Of a stretch of DNA of 64,000 nt, positions 54,558-63,293 are shown piece by piece. The DNA comes from CAVQRB01 sp963715055. GTDB taxonomy: Bacteria > Pseudomonadota > Alphaproteobacteria > Rhodobacterales > Rhodobacteraceae. How positions within the stretch are numbered: the first letter of the stretch is position 1; each line of letters opens with the position of its first letter. The stretch lies in assembly GCA_963715055.1 (NCBI GenBank), contig CAVQRB010000021.1:54918-118917 (forward strand). The letters are read 5' to 3'. Both the position numbers and the translations under genes were made by a program. The notes beneath the pieces are model-generated. The model saw only the letters and a list, made by a program, of their open reading frames with translations. It was not told the origin of the DNA and made no database searches.

Positions 54558-54764
54558 ATGCCAACCGGCACCGTGAAATGGTTCAATACAACGAAGGGCT
54601 ATGGTTTCATCGCCCCTGAAGGCGGCGGCACGGATGTTTTCGTGCATATTTCGGCCGTGGAACGATCCGGGCTCACCGGTCTCGCCGATGACCAGAAGGT
54701 GAGTTTCGAGCTGGCGGAAGGCCGCGACGGGCGGAAGATGGCCAGCGATCTGAAGCTGCTCTGA
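54558..54764 (+). CDS. Cold-shock domain protein
   Basis: 68 residues from the ATG at 54558, preceded by a very strong AAAGGAGG. A single CSD: GTVKWFNTTKGYGFIAPEGG (RNP1) and DVFVHISAVE (RNP2), EGRDGRKMASDL. Binds single-stranded RNA/DNA and acts as RNA chaperone. The leader of about 100 bases upstream could fold in a temperature-sensitive way, but no specific thermosensor is claimed. Confidence 0.93.
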   Translation: MPTGTVKWFNTTKGYGFIAPEGGGTDVFVHISAVERSGLTGLADDQKVSFELAEGRDGRKMASDLKLL

Positions 54765-54856
54765 GCGGCCTGCGGAAGGCTCGGCCATTGGGGTCGTGAG
54801 GCGCGGAGCCCGCGCACCATGGCCCTGAATTTCCCGAAATCGCGGGGGTGACATCC

Positions 54857-54885
54857 GTACACCCCCTGTGCACCCCCTGTACACC
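54857..54885. repeat. 11-bp tandem repeat, 2.6 copies
   Basis: Consecutive units GTACACCCCCT, GTGCACCCCCT, GTACACC. One base differs between the first two. It lies about 90 bases past the cold-shock gene. Confidence 0.7.
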
Positions 54886-55628
54886 GGCGCGTGCGTCAGC
54901 GGAGCGTGCTCCTTGTGCCCCTGCCCCTGACACACACCCTTGTCCGGAGAGTCTTCGACGGTGCGAAATGGCCTCGGTGATCCGCGGACCGCTTCGACGC
55001 GACGGTGGCGCCGCGCACGAGGCGGGTCAGGTCACAGTCCGCGCCAAAGGAGCCGCGGGAACGGTTCGAGCGAGAGCCGGGAACCGACCGTGGTGCGCAT
55101 GCCCGCGCCAAGGCGTGCCGACCAGTGGCCGAGACGTCCATCCGGGACGGGCACGGGGTTTTCGGCGAGCGCCTTGCGTACCGCGGTTTCCTGCTCCGCC
55201 CGCGCCGAGAGGTCTTCGACCAGATCGGACCCGATCGGCGCGAAGGCCGCATGTTTTCGCCGCCCTACAGCGGTTTTCGTTCCAACGTTCATCAGCACCC
55301 CCCCAGGTGGATAACTTGTCGTACTGGCCAAACCTAGATGCGCGGTTTTTTGCTCATCAGGGGAAAAAGGCAGATTATTTCCCAGATGGCGGCATCCGTC
55401 GGACCCGATTGACTGAATTTCCACAGTTGTGTGCATCCATCAAGCCTGTGGATAAAGTGACGTAGCGTAAATTTCGCGCTCTACGGGTAGAGTGTTGCGG
55501 GCAGGTCACGCGCCGCGCAAGAAATACAACTTCAGAATGTATTCATGTGAAGTATGCACCCTAACGGTGACTTCAGTGCTGCAATATCTTGCCATGTTTG
55601 CACGGCGTGTCGCAGGGCGTGAGAGTGG

Positions 55629-55853
55629 TCGATGCCCCGATCAGAAGGTCCGGCATGAGGCCGCAGGCAACGGTCCGGGGGATCGTTTGAGGTGACAAAG
55701 GGCGGAGCACCGGGGAAGCGCGCCATCCGCGTCGCGCTTTCAGTTTAACGCCGCGCCCGAACCGAGGGGTGGGCGCGTAGCGCCCGCCTCGTGGTGGGGT
55801 GAGAGGCGGTCGGGGCGCAGCCCCGATCAAAAGGTCCGGGGGACCTTTTGAAG
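55629..55853. repeat. Repeated GATCaaaaGGTCCG palindromic elements, three degenerate copies
   Basis: A strongly self-complementary element at about 55817-55853 (CCCCGATC, AAAAGGTCC, GGACCTTTT) recurs in degenerate form at about 55632-55658 (CCCCGATCAGAAGGTCCGG) and 55671-55693 (CGGTCCGGGGGATCGTTTGA). Further hairpins at about 55760-55790 and 55986-56005. Looks like a small family of dispersed palindromic elements. Confidence 0.6.
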
Positions 55854-56026
55854 CCTCGAACGCGGAGCGCGCGAGCGAGACGCCGGGCGTTCCGGTTCAC
55901 GCGGTGTCCTCCGAGCCACGCGCCAGCGCCCGGACCGAGGGGTTGGAAGCGAAGCGCCCGGACCGTGGGGGCGGTTCGGGCGCTGCCCGCCTTCGGCGGG
56001 CAAAGTGAAGATCCAATAATCTCCCC

Positions 56027-56269
56027 TTATTTTCTTGGTAGCATGGCCCTAGCGTTTTCGATTAGCTTCCGAACTTTTTCATCCAATTCAAGTTGCTCAA
56101 TACTATGAATAGCTTTGAGACCAGCCCCTAGAATTTTCCCCTTGTTGTCAGTCCCAAATCTGGAGCTTAGCTCTTCAAAGTACCTGGGCTCCGGGATGTG
56201 AAAATTCGCATCAGTCTTGTTAACGCACTGATATACCGAATGGGACACTGTATCGGCTAGCTTGAGCAA
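56027..56269 (-). pseudogene. Low-GC 3' gene fragment, cut by an insertion element
   Basis: 80 codons, clearly lower GC than the surroundings. Reads NKTDANFHIPEPRYFEELSS, FGTDNKGKILGAGLKAIHS and EKVRKLIENARAMLPRK to a TAA. Its N-terminal side meets the left end of the IS5/IS427-type element. I do not recognise the family. A second low-GC fragment in the same orientation lies on the other side of the element (57129-57249). Confidence 0.5.
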
Positions 56270-56278
56270 TGGTTCTTA

Positions 56279-57125
56279 GGCAGCACACCCATTAATTTGT
56301 GTTCTTTTGCATAGGCTTGTGATTCATTTCTCCCAAAACAACATGCGGGAGCAGAAACATGGCGCGGTCGGATATGAGCGATCTGGAATGGGAATTCATC
56401 AAAGCTGTCTTGCCGAACAAAACGCGCGGCAAGAAGCGTGTTGATGATCGCCGCGTGATCAACGGCATCTTTTACGTCCTTCGCACGGGCATCCCTTGGG
56501 CCGATCTGCCCGAGCAATATGGCCCGCCGACCACGATCTACAACCGCTTCAATCGTTGGAGCTATGCTGGCCACTGGGATCGGATCATGGAGGCGGTTGC
56601 CGACGCCCACAACGTCGATATGGTCATGGTAGACGGCACATCCGTGCGAGCGCACCATTCCGCTACTACGCTCAAAAAAACGACCCGCGTCGTTGCCTCG
56701 GGCGCTCGCGCGGCGGGTTAGGCACGAAAATTCACGCACTTACCAATCAGGACGGCCTGCCGATCCGGTTTGAGCTGACGCCTGGGCAAGCTCATGACGC
56801 GCCCCCATGCGAGCACCTTCTGGATGCTCTGCAACCCGGTCAATACGTGCTGGCGGACAAAGCCTATGACGCCGACTGGATCCGTGAAATGATCTGGGAA
56901 CAGGGTGCAATCGACGTCATCCCATCCAAATCGAACCGCAAATTGCCCAAGGATTTCGACACGGAAATCTATAAGGAGCGCAACAAAATAGAGCGCTTCT
57001 TCGGTCGCCTGAAAGCCTCTTTCCGCCGCATCGCTACGCGGTATGAGAAAACGTCACGCAACTTTCTGGCAATGATCAAACTGGCCTCGGTGCGCCTGTG
57101 GATCGAGTTTTATGAGTCGGCTGCC
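56279..57125 (+). mobile_element. IS5-family (IS427 group) insertion sequence
   Basis: 847 bp with matching ends: GGCAGC-A/C-x-AC-x-CAT at the left and its complement at the right, flanked on both sides by TA, the usual target duplication for this group. It carries one transposase in two frames. The right TA supplies the transposase stop codon. Confidence 0.8.
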
Positions 57126-57128
57126 TAG
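56359..57128 (+). CDS. IS427-type transposase, two frames joined by -1 frameshift
   Basis: First frame (56359-56721, 120 codons): LEWEFIKAVLPNKTRGKKRV, RTGIPWADLPEQYGPPTT, MVDGTSVRAHHS. Then the -1 frame (to 57128) continues GRSRGGLGTKIHALTNQDG, VLADKAYDADWIREMI, ERFFGRLKASFRRIATRYEK. The two overlap at CTCAAAAAAACG, seven A residues that form a slippery site for programmed -1 frameshifting, as is normal in this group. The DDE-domain order (D in MVDGTS, D in LADKAYD, E in ERFFGRLK) is complete, so the element may be active. Confidence 0.85.
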
Positions 57129-57249
57129 TCTTTTGCCTTGGCGACAATACCGAATGGATTGAGTAGTCGAAGGGACTTTAACTCTTCGATAAATCGGCTG
57201 GTCCTTTACTTTCAAAAGAAATCGGATCATTCGATCATAGTCATTGGAG
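57129..57249 (-). pseudogene. Low-GC gene fragment between two insertion sequences
   Basis: 121 bases, AT-rich, in the same orientation as the 56027-56269 fragment: reading minus gives SNDYDRMIRFLLKVKDQPIY, RRVKVPSTTQSIRYC. It is bounded on one side by the IS427-type element and on the other by the IS3-type element. Probably the next upstream part of the gene cut by the first element. The frame does not join exactly to the 56027-56269 fragment, so further change occurred. Confidence 0.4.
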
Positions 57250-57311
57250 TAGCCCCCACTGAAGTGGTCCACCAACTGGGATAGTATTATCCCATTTCAG
57301 GAGGACCAGAG

Positions 57312-57590
57312 ATGGCTGGAAAGAGAGACAAACCCGAAGAGATCGTGCTGAAGCTGCGGCAGGTCGAAGTGTTGCAAGGGCAAGGCAGTTCGATTGCCGA
57401 TGCCGTGCGCCAGATTGGCGTGACGCAGCAGACCTATTATCGATGGCGTAAAGAGTATGGCGGTATGAGCCGGGATCAGCTCAAACGTTTGAAGGAGCTG
57501 GAGACCGAGAATACCCGGCTCAGGCGTGCGGTGTCGGATCTGACGCTGGACAAGATGATCCTGACCGAGGCTGCCCGGGGAAACTTTTAA
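57312..57590 (+). CDS. IS3-family transposase OrfA
   Basis: 92 residues with the helix-turn-helix of IS3 OrfA (EIVLKLRQVEVLQGQGSSIA; GVTQQTYYRWRKEYGGM) and a leucine-zipper-like ETENTRLRRAVSDLTLDKMI. A -1 shift at its end leads to OrfB. Intact. Confidence 0.9.
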   Translation: MAGKRDKPEEIVLKLRQVEVLQGQGSSIADAVRQIGVTQQTYYRWRKEYGGMSRDQLKRLKELETENTRLRRAVSDLTLDKMILTEAARGNF

Positions 57591-58362
57591 GCCCTTCCCG
57601 TCGCCGTCAGTGCATTGAACATGTGCGGCAGACCCTTGGCGTATCTGAGCGCCGGGCCTGCCGCACACTCGGACAGCATCGCTCGACCCAGCGCAAGGTT
57701 CCTTGTGGCTTGCCGGACGAAGAACGGCTGACTGAGGACATCATCGCGCTAACGCGAGAGTTTGGGCGCTATGGATATCGCATGATTACCGGGATGCTGA
57801 ACAACAGCGGCTGGCATGTAAATCACAAGCGCGTAGAGCGGATCTGGCGGCAGGAGGGGCTGAAAGTCCCACAAAAACAACACAGGAAGGGCCGGCTCTG
57901 GCTGAATGACGGGTCTTGTGTCCGTCTCCGGCCTGAACGCCCAAACCATGTTTGGTCCTATGACTTCGTCCAGGATCGGACCCACGATGGGCGGATCTTC
58001 AGGACACTCAATATCATCGATGAGTTCACGAAGGAGGCACTGGTGATCCGCGTCCAACGCAAGCTCAACTCAACCGACGTGGTCGACGCCTTGACCGACC
58101 TGTTCATCCTGCGCGGTCCGCCGGAATACATAAGGTCCGACAATGGCGCGGAATTTATCGCCAAAAAGGTGCGGGCTTGGATCGGCGCGGTAGGCGCCAA
58201 GACGGCCTTTATTGCGCCAGGATCACCGTGGGAAAACGGCTACTGCGAAAGCTTCAATGCCAGGCTCCGGGACGAACTTCTGCGGTCTTAGGTAGCAAAT
58301 GCACCAAGGCTTGATCTGAGAGCAGAAAGAGAACATAAGAGGAACATATTCCGCGTTGGGAG

Positions 58363-59331
58363 ATGATGATGGCGCAGCATTTTCTGCTTTCGGCGGCGGC
58401 CCGGACGCTGTCTCTCAGGTCGGTTTTCTCAGAAGGTGAAGAAGCTGCCTATCGCCGGTTCTGCCGATTGCGCTGGCCAGAGACAGATGGCGCGCCACAC
58501 TGTCCGGTTTGCGGGTGCATGGACGTCTATGATCTGTCGACGCGGCGCCGGTTCAAATGTGCGGCCTGTCATCGCCAATTCAGCGTGACCTCGGGCACCA
58601 TCTTCGCCTCCCGGAAGCTGTCATTCGTCGACCTCCTGGGAGCCATCTGCCTGTTCGTGAATGCGTCCAAGGGCCTCTCGGCCGTTCAGCTGTCGCGCGA
58701 TCTGGACGTGCAGCACAAAACGGCCTTCGTGCTGATGCACAAATTGCGGGAGGCGCTGGCCGCCGAGGTCAGCGAGATCCAACTGGAGGGCGAAGTCGAG
58801 GTGGATGGTGCGGTTTTCGGCGGACATGTCCGGCCCGCCAATCTCCGCGAAGAGCGCATCGACCGCCGGCTTTCGGGCAATCGCAGCGGAAAGCGCCGTG
58901 CCGTGGTCGTGCTGCGCCAGCGTGGCGGCCGAACGGTGACGCGCCCCTTCCTGAGAGAGGCCCAGGGCGTCGACTTCGCCCGGGAGAGGATTGTTCCCGG
59001 CTCCGTCATCTCGGCTGACGAGGTCGCCCATTGGGACCTGCTGGAACCGGACTTTAACATGCAAAGAATAAATCATTCAGAGGCTTACAGCCTGAACGGA
59101 ATTCACACCAATGGTGCCGAGAGCTTCTTCTCGCGGCTGCGCCGGATGATCGCGGGCCAGCATCTGAAGGTCGAGGAACGGTATCTCGGCACCTACGCGG
59201 CCCATGCCGCGTGGCTTGAGGATCACCGGAAGGAAAGCAACGGCCGCCTGGCAGATCGCCTGATCGGCGGGGCGCTTGCCGCACCGGTCAGCCGGGAGTG
59301 GAAGGGATACTGGCAACGACGCGCAGCGTGA
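58363..59331 (+). CDS. IS1595-family transposase
   Basis: 322 residues. N-terminal zinc ribbon (CPVCGCM ... CAACHRQFS), central helix-turn-helix (SRDLDVQHKTAFVLMHKLRE), and the ISXO2-like DDE domain (VEVDGAVFGGH; SVISADEVAHWD; HTNGAESFFSRLRRM). Complete and in one frame, so it may be active. Its 3' end overlaps the passenger gene by 44 bases. Confidence 0.92.
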   Translation: MMMAQHFLLSAAARTLSLRSVFSEGEEAAYRRFCRLRWPETDGAPHCPVCGCMDVYDLSTRRRFKCAACHRQFSVTSGTIFASRKLSFVDLLGAICLFVNASKGLSAVQLSRDLDVQHKTAFVLMHKLREALAAEVSEIQLEGEVEVDGAVFGGHVRPANLREERIDRRLSGNRSGKRRAVVVLRQRGGRTVTRPFLREAQGVDFARERIVPGSVISADEVAHWDLLEPDFNMQRINHSEAYSLNGIHTNGAESFFSRLRRMIAGQHLKVEERYLGTYAAHAAWLEDHRKESNGRLADRLIGGALAAPVSREWKGYWQRRAA

Positions 59332-59755
59332 TCGCGTCGCCCGCAGCCCAGACGCACATGCCCTTTCGCTTCTCCACCATGCGGACGAGCTTCCGGCGCC
59401 TGGCATGCCGCAACGCCTGAACCACTTTGAACACAACCGAGTTGCGCAGCGCGTTGTCGGAGATTTCGAGATCGCGTTCGACCATCACACGCTCTGCCAA
59501 CTCCCGTGTCGTCATCTCACCATCAACATCAAGATGGCGGGCGCAAATGTCAGCGATCTCGCCCTTCTTGAAGAACCCGTGGCTGACCATGTAGCGGGCG
59601 CGCTGCCGGTCAGGAGCGGCGAACAACTCCATCGTCGCGTTCAAATGCGCCAGATCGTGCTTGGCCTGCGCGATCTGCGCCTCATACGCCCTGATCCGGC
59701 CAAGTATCTCGGCGCGTTTCTGTGTCAGAGTCTGGATCACCAACGGTTCGGACAT
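59288..59755 (-). CDS. Passenger protein of the IS1595-type element, function unknown
   Basis: 155 residues from the ATG at 59755 (MSEPLVIQTLTQKRAEILGR). First half coiled-coil (RIRAYEAQIAQAKHDLAHLN), second half helical and basic (KGEIADICARHLDV; SDNALRNSVVFKVVQALRHA). Possibly a helix-turn-helix-type DNA-binding protein. Not recognised. Transcribed against the transposase, with an overlapping end. Confidence 0.65.
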   Translation of the reverse strand: MSEPLVIQTLTQKRAEILGRIRAYEAQIAQAKHDLAHLNATMELFAAPDRQRARYMVSHGFFKKGEIADICARHLDVDGEMTTRELAERVMVERDLEISDNALRNSVVFKVVQALRHARRRKLVRMVEKRKGMCVWAAGDAITLRVVASIPSTPG

Positions 59756-60154
59756 GCCAACATTCGAACCCACGCTGAGCCATAAATCCAGTCGGCAACT
59801 TGGTGCATTTGCTACCTAAGACCGAACTTTTGAATGGTGAGGCCTTCTACAGCCTGCGTGAGGCCCAAATCCTCATCGAGAAATGGCGTCGCCACTACAA
59901 TACGGTCAGGCCGCACAGCGCATTGGGATACCGTCCACCAGCGCCCGAAAGCATCATCCCGATAACCAGAGGCCGACCATGCATTAACATTCAAACTGGA
60001 CCAATCAATGGGGGCAGACCAACCAAGCAAGGTCTCCTTCTAATAGGCGCGACATATCCGTGGTTTAGCGGCTGTGCATAATGGCGCAGACCCTGGACCA
60101 GGGTGGTGTCAGACGGATTCGAACCCGTCTCTGCAAGGACAATGAAGCTGCCCC

Positions 60155-60799
60155 TTATGCCGCGCCGAGGGCGCGCCACTCTGCGAGAGCAGCGGCTCGG
60201 TTCAGCTTGAAATTGTCTCTGCTGAAGAGCGCTCGCTTCCAGGTTAAAATGATTGCAGACGGAGGCATGAACGGCGGCGAATTTCTGCAAACTTCGCATG
60301 CTGCGGAACCGCTGCATGGCCCGTTCTTGTCGTCGAAACGGCAGGTCTGAATTCTCAACTCTGTTATTTTTCCAGCGGCCAGTTTCCTGCCTCTCAACGT
60401 TGCCCATCTCCTTTATTGCCGCCCCGTACGACCGAAGCTTGTCGGTCACCAGAATATGGGGGCGGCAATGCCGCTTCATTGATTTCTTGAGGAATTTCAG
60501 GGCTGATTTGCGATCTCGGCGCTTGGTCACATAGCTTTCCAGCACCTCGCCCTCGTGATCCACAGCCCGCCAAAGATAGCGCGTCTTTCCGTTGATCTTC
60601 ACGAAAACCTCGTCCAGGTGCCACTGCCAAATCTATTCCACCAGTACCGCACAGTTTCGTGGCTGATGTCGATCCCGCGCTCGTGCAGCAGATCCTCGAC
60701 GTTCCTGAGCGAAAGCGGAAATCTGACGTACAGCATCACTGCGAGGCGGATAATCTCGGGGCTGCTGTGAAAGCCCTTTAATGGGTCTGTTTTCATCAT
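60155..60799 (-). pseudogene. IS6-family transposase, internally deleted and frameshifted
   Basis: Starts MMKTDPLKGFHSSPEIIRLA, and GIDISHETVRYWWNRFG, then lacks about 20 codons and resumes at WHLDEVFVKINGKTRYLW in another frame. DDE core HGRP-like CRPHILVTDKLRSYGAA and ENSDLPFRRQERAMQRFR present; a further one-base insertion near 60225 shifts the C-terminus (FKLNRAAALAEWRALGAA) out of frame. Inactive remnant. Confidence 0.8.
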
Positions 60800-61143
60800 G
60801 AGGATAGGCTACGGAAACGCCCTGCCCTCATCAACGCCAATCCTTTTGACAAGACCTGTGGTGACTTCCGGCGATGCACTTCTTCGGCAATGGCACACGC
60901 ATATTTCTCGACCCAACGATTGAGCGTTGCATGATCCAAATCGACGCCACGTTGGGCCACAATCTCTTTGAGATCGCGATACGAAACGAGAAAGCGAACG
61001 TAGAAATACACGGCATATAGGATCATCGATTTCGGGTACTGCGCGCCTTTGAAATTGATCAACTCTTCAATCCTGACTGAGTCTAGTGTGGGTCTGGCTC
61101 GACGCGCCAGGTAACGCAATTCAAATCCCAAACTTTGAGACAC
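60796..61143 (-). pseudogene. N-terminal fragment of a second IS6-family transposase
   Basis: Reads INFKGAQYPKSMILYAVYFY, VRFLVSYRDLKEIVAQRG, LDHATLNRWVEKYACAIAEE, then a random tail before the other IS6 remnant. Missing the whole DDE core. It belongs to a different IS6 subtype from its neighbour. Confidence 0.75.
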
Positions 61144-61222
61144 TACCGGTTGACGTCATTATCACTTATTGCCTAGCCTCGACTTGGCGCAGAGGGCCTC
61201 GGCGTGGTTTTGGGCGAGTGAA

Positions 61223-62804
61223 ATGGAGATGACGAATATGATCGATGACGACGCGTCCAGCCTCGGGCGGCTGTGCGACACCGGCCTGTCCCTGAACTCG
61301 CAGCGAGTCGCCCTCATTCAAGGCAAGCGGTCGATGACGTATGCAGAGCTCGAGCAGCGCATCAATCGGATCGCCAATGGGCTGATCTCGCTCGGAGTCG
61401 AGCAGGTCCGAGCGCGTACTCGTCATCTTCGAGAACGACATCCGCTTCCCCGAAGTCCTGCTCGGTATCGTCAGGGCCGGCGCCGTAGCGGTCCCGGTCA
61501 ACTTCAAGCTCCAGCCGCCGCAGCACACCGATCTGGCTCGAGACTGCGGGAGTCGCTTCGTCTTCGGCAGCGCCGGGACGGACGAATCCGTCCTCGCCTG
61601 CCTGGCCGACGGGGGTGCCGAGGTCGGTATCGTCGTCGATGCCGACCAGGGCCCGCTTCGAAGCTATGAGGACTGGCTGGCATCATCTTCGCCCGAACGC
61701 TGCGATCATGGGTCGGCCGGCAGCGACGTCTGCATCCAGGCTTACACCTCGGGCTCGACCGGACGGCCCAAGGGGGTTCTTCTCGCGCACCGTGGGTTAC
61801 TGCGTAACGTTCAGCTCCAGGTGGAGTCCAACCGGATCGACAAGAACTCACGGGTCTTGCTGTCGACGCCGCTCTTCCACATGAACGCCATGGCCTCGGG
61901 ACTCCTCCCGTGCCTGAGCCAGGGCGGCTCGGTGGTCATTCTCAAGGAGTTCGACGCGGAGCGCGTGATCGATGCGATCGAGACGCTCGGCTGCACGTAC
62001 ACCACCGGTGTACCGTCCACTTACAAGCTGATTCTGGCTGCCGCGCGGAAAAGAACGCACGTGGATGCCTCCAGCCTCGAGTTCATCGCAGTGGGGTCTG
62101 CTCCCATGACACGCGCGCTTCTCGACGAACTGGTCCTGACATTGCCTGGTGTCGATGTGATCGAAGGGTACGGGCTGACGGAGTCTGGGCCCATCATCAC
62201 CCTCAACCCACGCGGCAAAAACAAGCTGGGCACGATCGGCCCCGCTCTTCCGGGCTTCGAGTGCAAGGTCATCGACTCCGACGGGAACATCTTGCCGCAG
62301 GGAGAGGAGGGGGAACTTGTCGTGCGGAGCGAGTTGCAACGCCCTCGGCTACTACAACCGGCCGGACGCCGATGCGAAGTGCTTCCGGGACGGCTGGGTC
62401 TATACCGGGGATATCGTGGCGTGCGACCCCGACGGCTGGTTCACCTACAGGGGGCGCGTCGACGACCAGATGAACGTGGGAGTCGAGTTTGTCATTCCCG
62501 GCCGAAGGCGAGACCGATCCTCGCACTCATCGGATGCGGGATCGATGAGTCAGTTCCTGTGCCCCACGAGGCGAAGGGCCAGTTTCTACGGGGCGGCGCC
62601 GATGACGCAGCGCGGGTCGAACCTGCGGCGATGAAGGAACTCATTGACTACTACGTGACACGAGGACCCGCGTATTCCCATCGCGCCGTATCTACTTCAT
62701 GCGGCGAGATGCGGTTTGGCGACCGGGAAAACCGACCGGAAGGCTCTTGCAAGGCAGGCCAGCGAGGCGGCCAGGAACGGGGCACAAGCTTCCGTGCCCG
62801 CTGA
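61223..62804 (+). pseudogene. AMP-forming acyl-CoA synthetase, decayed
   Basis: Start MEMTNMIDDDASS at 61223. Adenylate-forming motifs survive in a different frame: AYTSGSTGRPKGVLL (AMP-binding loop), GYGLTESGPI, DGWVYTGDIVACDPDGW, YRGRVDDQMNVG. At least three frame changes (near 61410, 62325, 62495) and further damage near the C-terminus rule out function. Flanked by insertion-sequence debris on both sides; codon use and wording suggest foreign origin. Confidence 0.8.
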
Positions 62805-62984
62805 CTTGCCGCAGCGAGACTATCGGACTTGGAGCCGGGACGGGGCTTGAATCGCCTACCCACGAAGATAATCGATCAGGACATCGGCACCACACGAAAA
62901 GAGGTGGCTCGGGAAAACTGAACAGCCGGGATAGGTGGATTTTCCGCGCAACAGCAGCATGATGCTGCGAGCGAGGAGAAGACG

Positions 62985-63293
62985 ATGGCACGACGACCAC
63001 GCCGGAACCACAGCCCGGCCTTCAAAGCGAAGGTGGCATTGGCAGCGATAAAGGGTGAGAAGACGCTTTCGGAACTTGCGCAGCAGTTTGATGTGCACGC
63101 GAACCAGATTACGACGTGGAGGTCTCAGCTTCTTGAAGGAGCGGCTGGGGTGTTTGGCCATGACAAGGTTGTGGCCGAAGCGGCTCCCATTGATTTGAAG
63201 TCGTTGCATGCCAAGATCGGGTCACTTGCGCTGGAGAACGATTTTTTGTCCGGCGCGCTCAGCAAAGCCGGCCTGCTGAGCGCAAAACGATGA
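62985..63293 (+). CDS. IS3-family transposase OrfA (second element)
   Basis: 102 residues: helix-turn-helix HSPAFKAKVALAAIKGEKTL and ANQITTWRSQLLEGA, then SLHAKIGSLALENDFLSGAL. Overlaps the OrfB start (ATGA) as usual. Intact. Confidence 0.9.
   Translation: MARRPRRNHSPAFKAKVALAAIKGEKTLSELAQQFDVHANQITTWRSQLLEGAAGVFGHDKVVAEAAPIDLKSLHAKIGSLALENDFLSGALSKAGLLSAKR

Larger units (their letters stand above)
54765..56026. other. 1.26-kb stretch without a convincing gene, repeat- and hairpin-rich
   Basis: Open frames here lack known motifs and look compositionally random. Signals seen: 2.6 copies of an 11-bp unit at 54857-54885; DnaA-box-like sites near 55306-55314 (GGTGGATAA) and 55447-55455 (TGTGGATAA, perfect consensus in reverse); a short AT-rich stretch at 55340-55385; and GC-rich self-complementary segments from 55630 to 56005 (see repeats). 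This could be a replicon-related or regulatory region, or the border of an island. No tRNA seen. Confidence 0.5.
58283..59824 (+). mobile_element. IS1595-type insertion sequence with passenger gene
   Basis: 1542 bp bounded by perfect 26-bp inverted repeats (58283-58308 and 59799-59824, each containing GGTAGCAAATGCACCAAG or complement) and an 8-bp target duplication, AACTTCTG (58275-58282) and AACTTTTG (59825-59832), one mismatch. It carries a transposase and an oppositely transcribed passenger gene. Confidence 0.92.
57584..59987 (+). pseudogene. IS3-family transposase OrfB, split by the IS1595-type element
   Basis: Left part (57584-58282): integrase core RRRQCIEHVRQTLGVSERRA, FGRYGYRMITGML, WSYDFVQDRTHDG, DNGAEFIAKKV and ENGYCESFNARLRDEL; right part (59825-59987): NGEAFYSLREAQILIEKW, HSALGYRPPAPESIIP. 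Removing the insert and one 8-bp duplication joins the frames exactly. A further base is missing near 59961: the expected C-terminal NQRPTMH stop appears in the shifted frame at 59987. Confidence 0.8.
57250..60016 (+). mobile_element. IS3-family insertion sequence, interrupted by an IS1595-type element
   Basis: Inverted ends (AGCCCCCACTGAAGTGGTCCA at left; TGGACCAATCAATGGGGGCA at right, complementary in most positions). Without the 1542-bp insert and its 8-bp duplication the element would be about 1.2 kb, normal for IS3. It contains orfA, a split orfB, and one extra base loss near orfB's end. Confidence 0.75.

Noticed and set aside
55032..55436. Minus-strand open frame near the DnaA-box-like sites (possible replication gene)
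   Set aside because: No replication-initiator motif, high Arg/Gly composition, and no clear ribosome site; treated as non-coding.
56359..57128. Calling the IS427-type transposase a pseudogene
   Set aside because: The -1 shift at seven A residues is the normal expression mode in this group and the catalytic residues are complete.
60085..60150. tRNA-like segment (GGTTCGAATCC-type sequence on the minus strand)
   Set aside because: The T-stem would need an eight-base loop or mismatches, and no acceptor or anticodon arm could be found upstream; it lies at the edge of IS6 debris.
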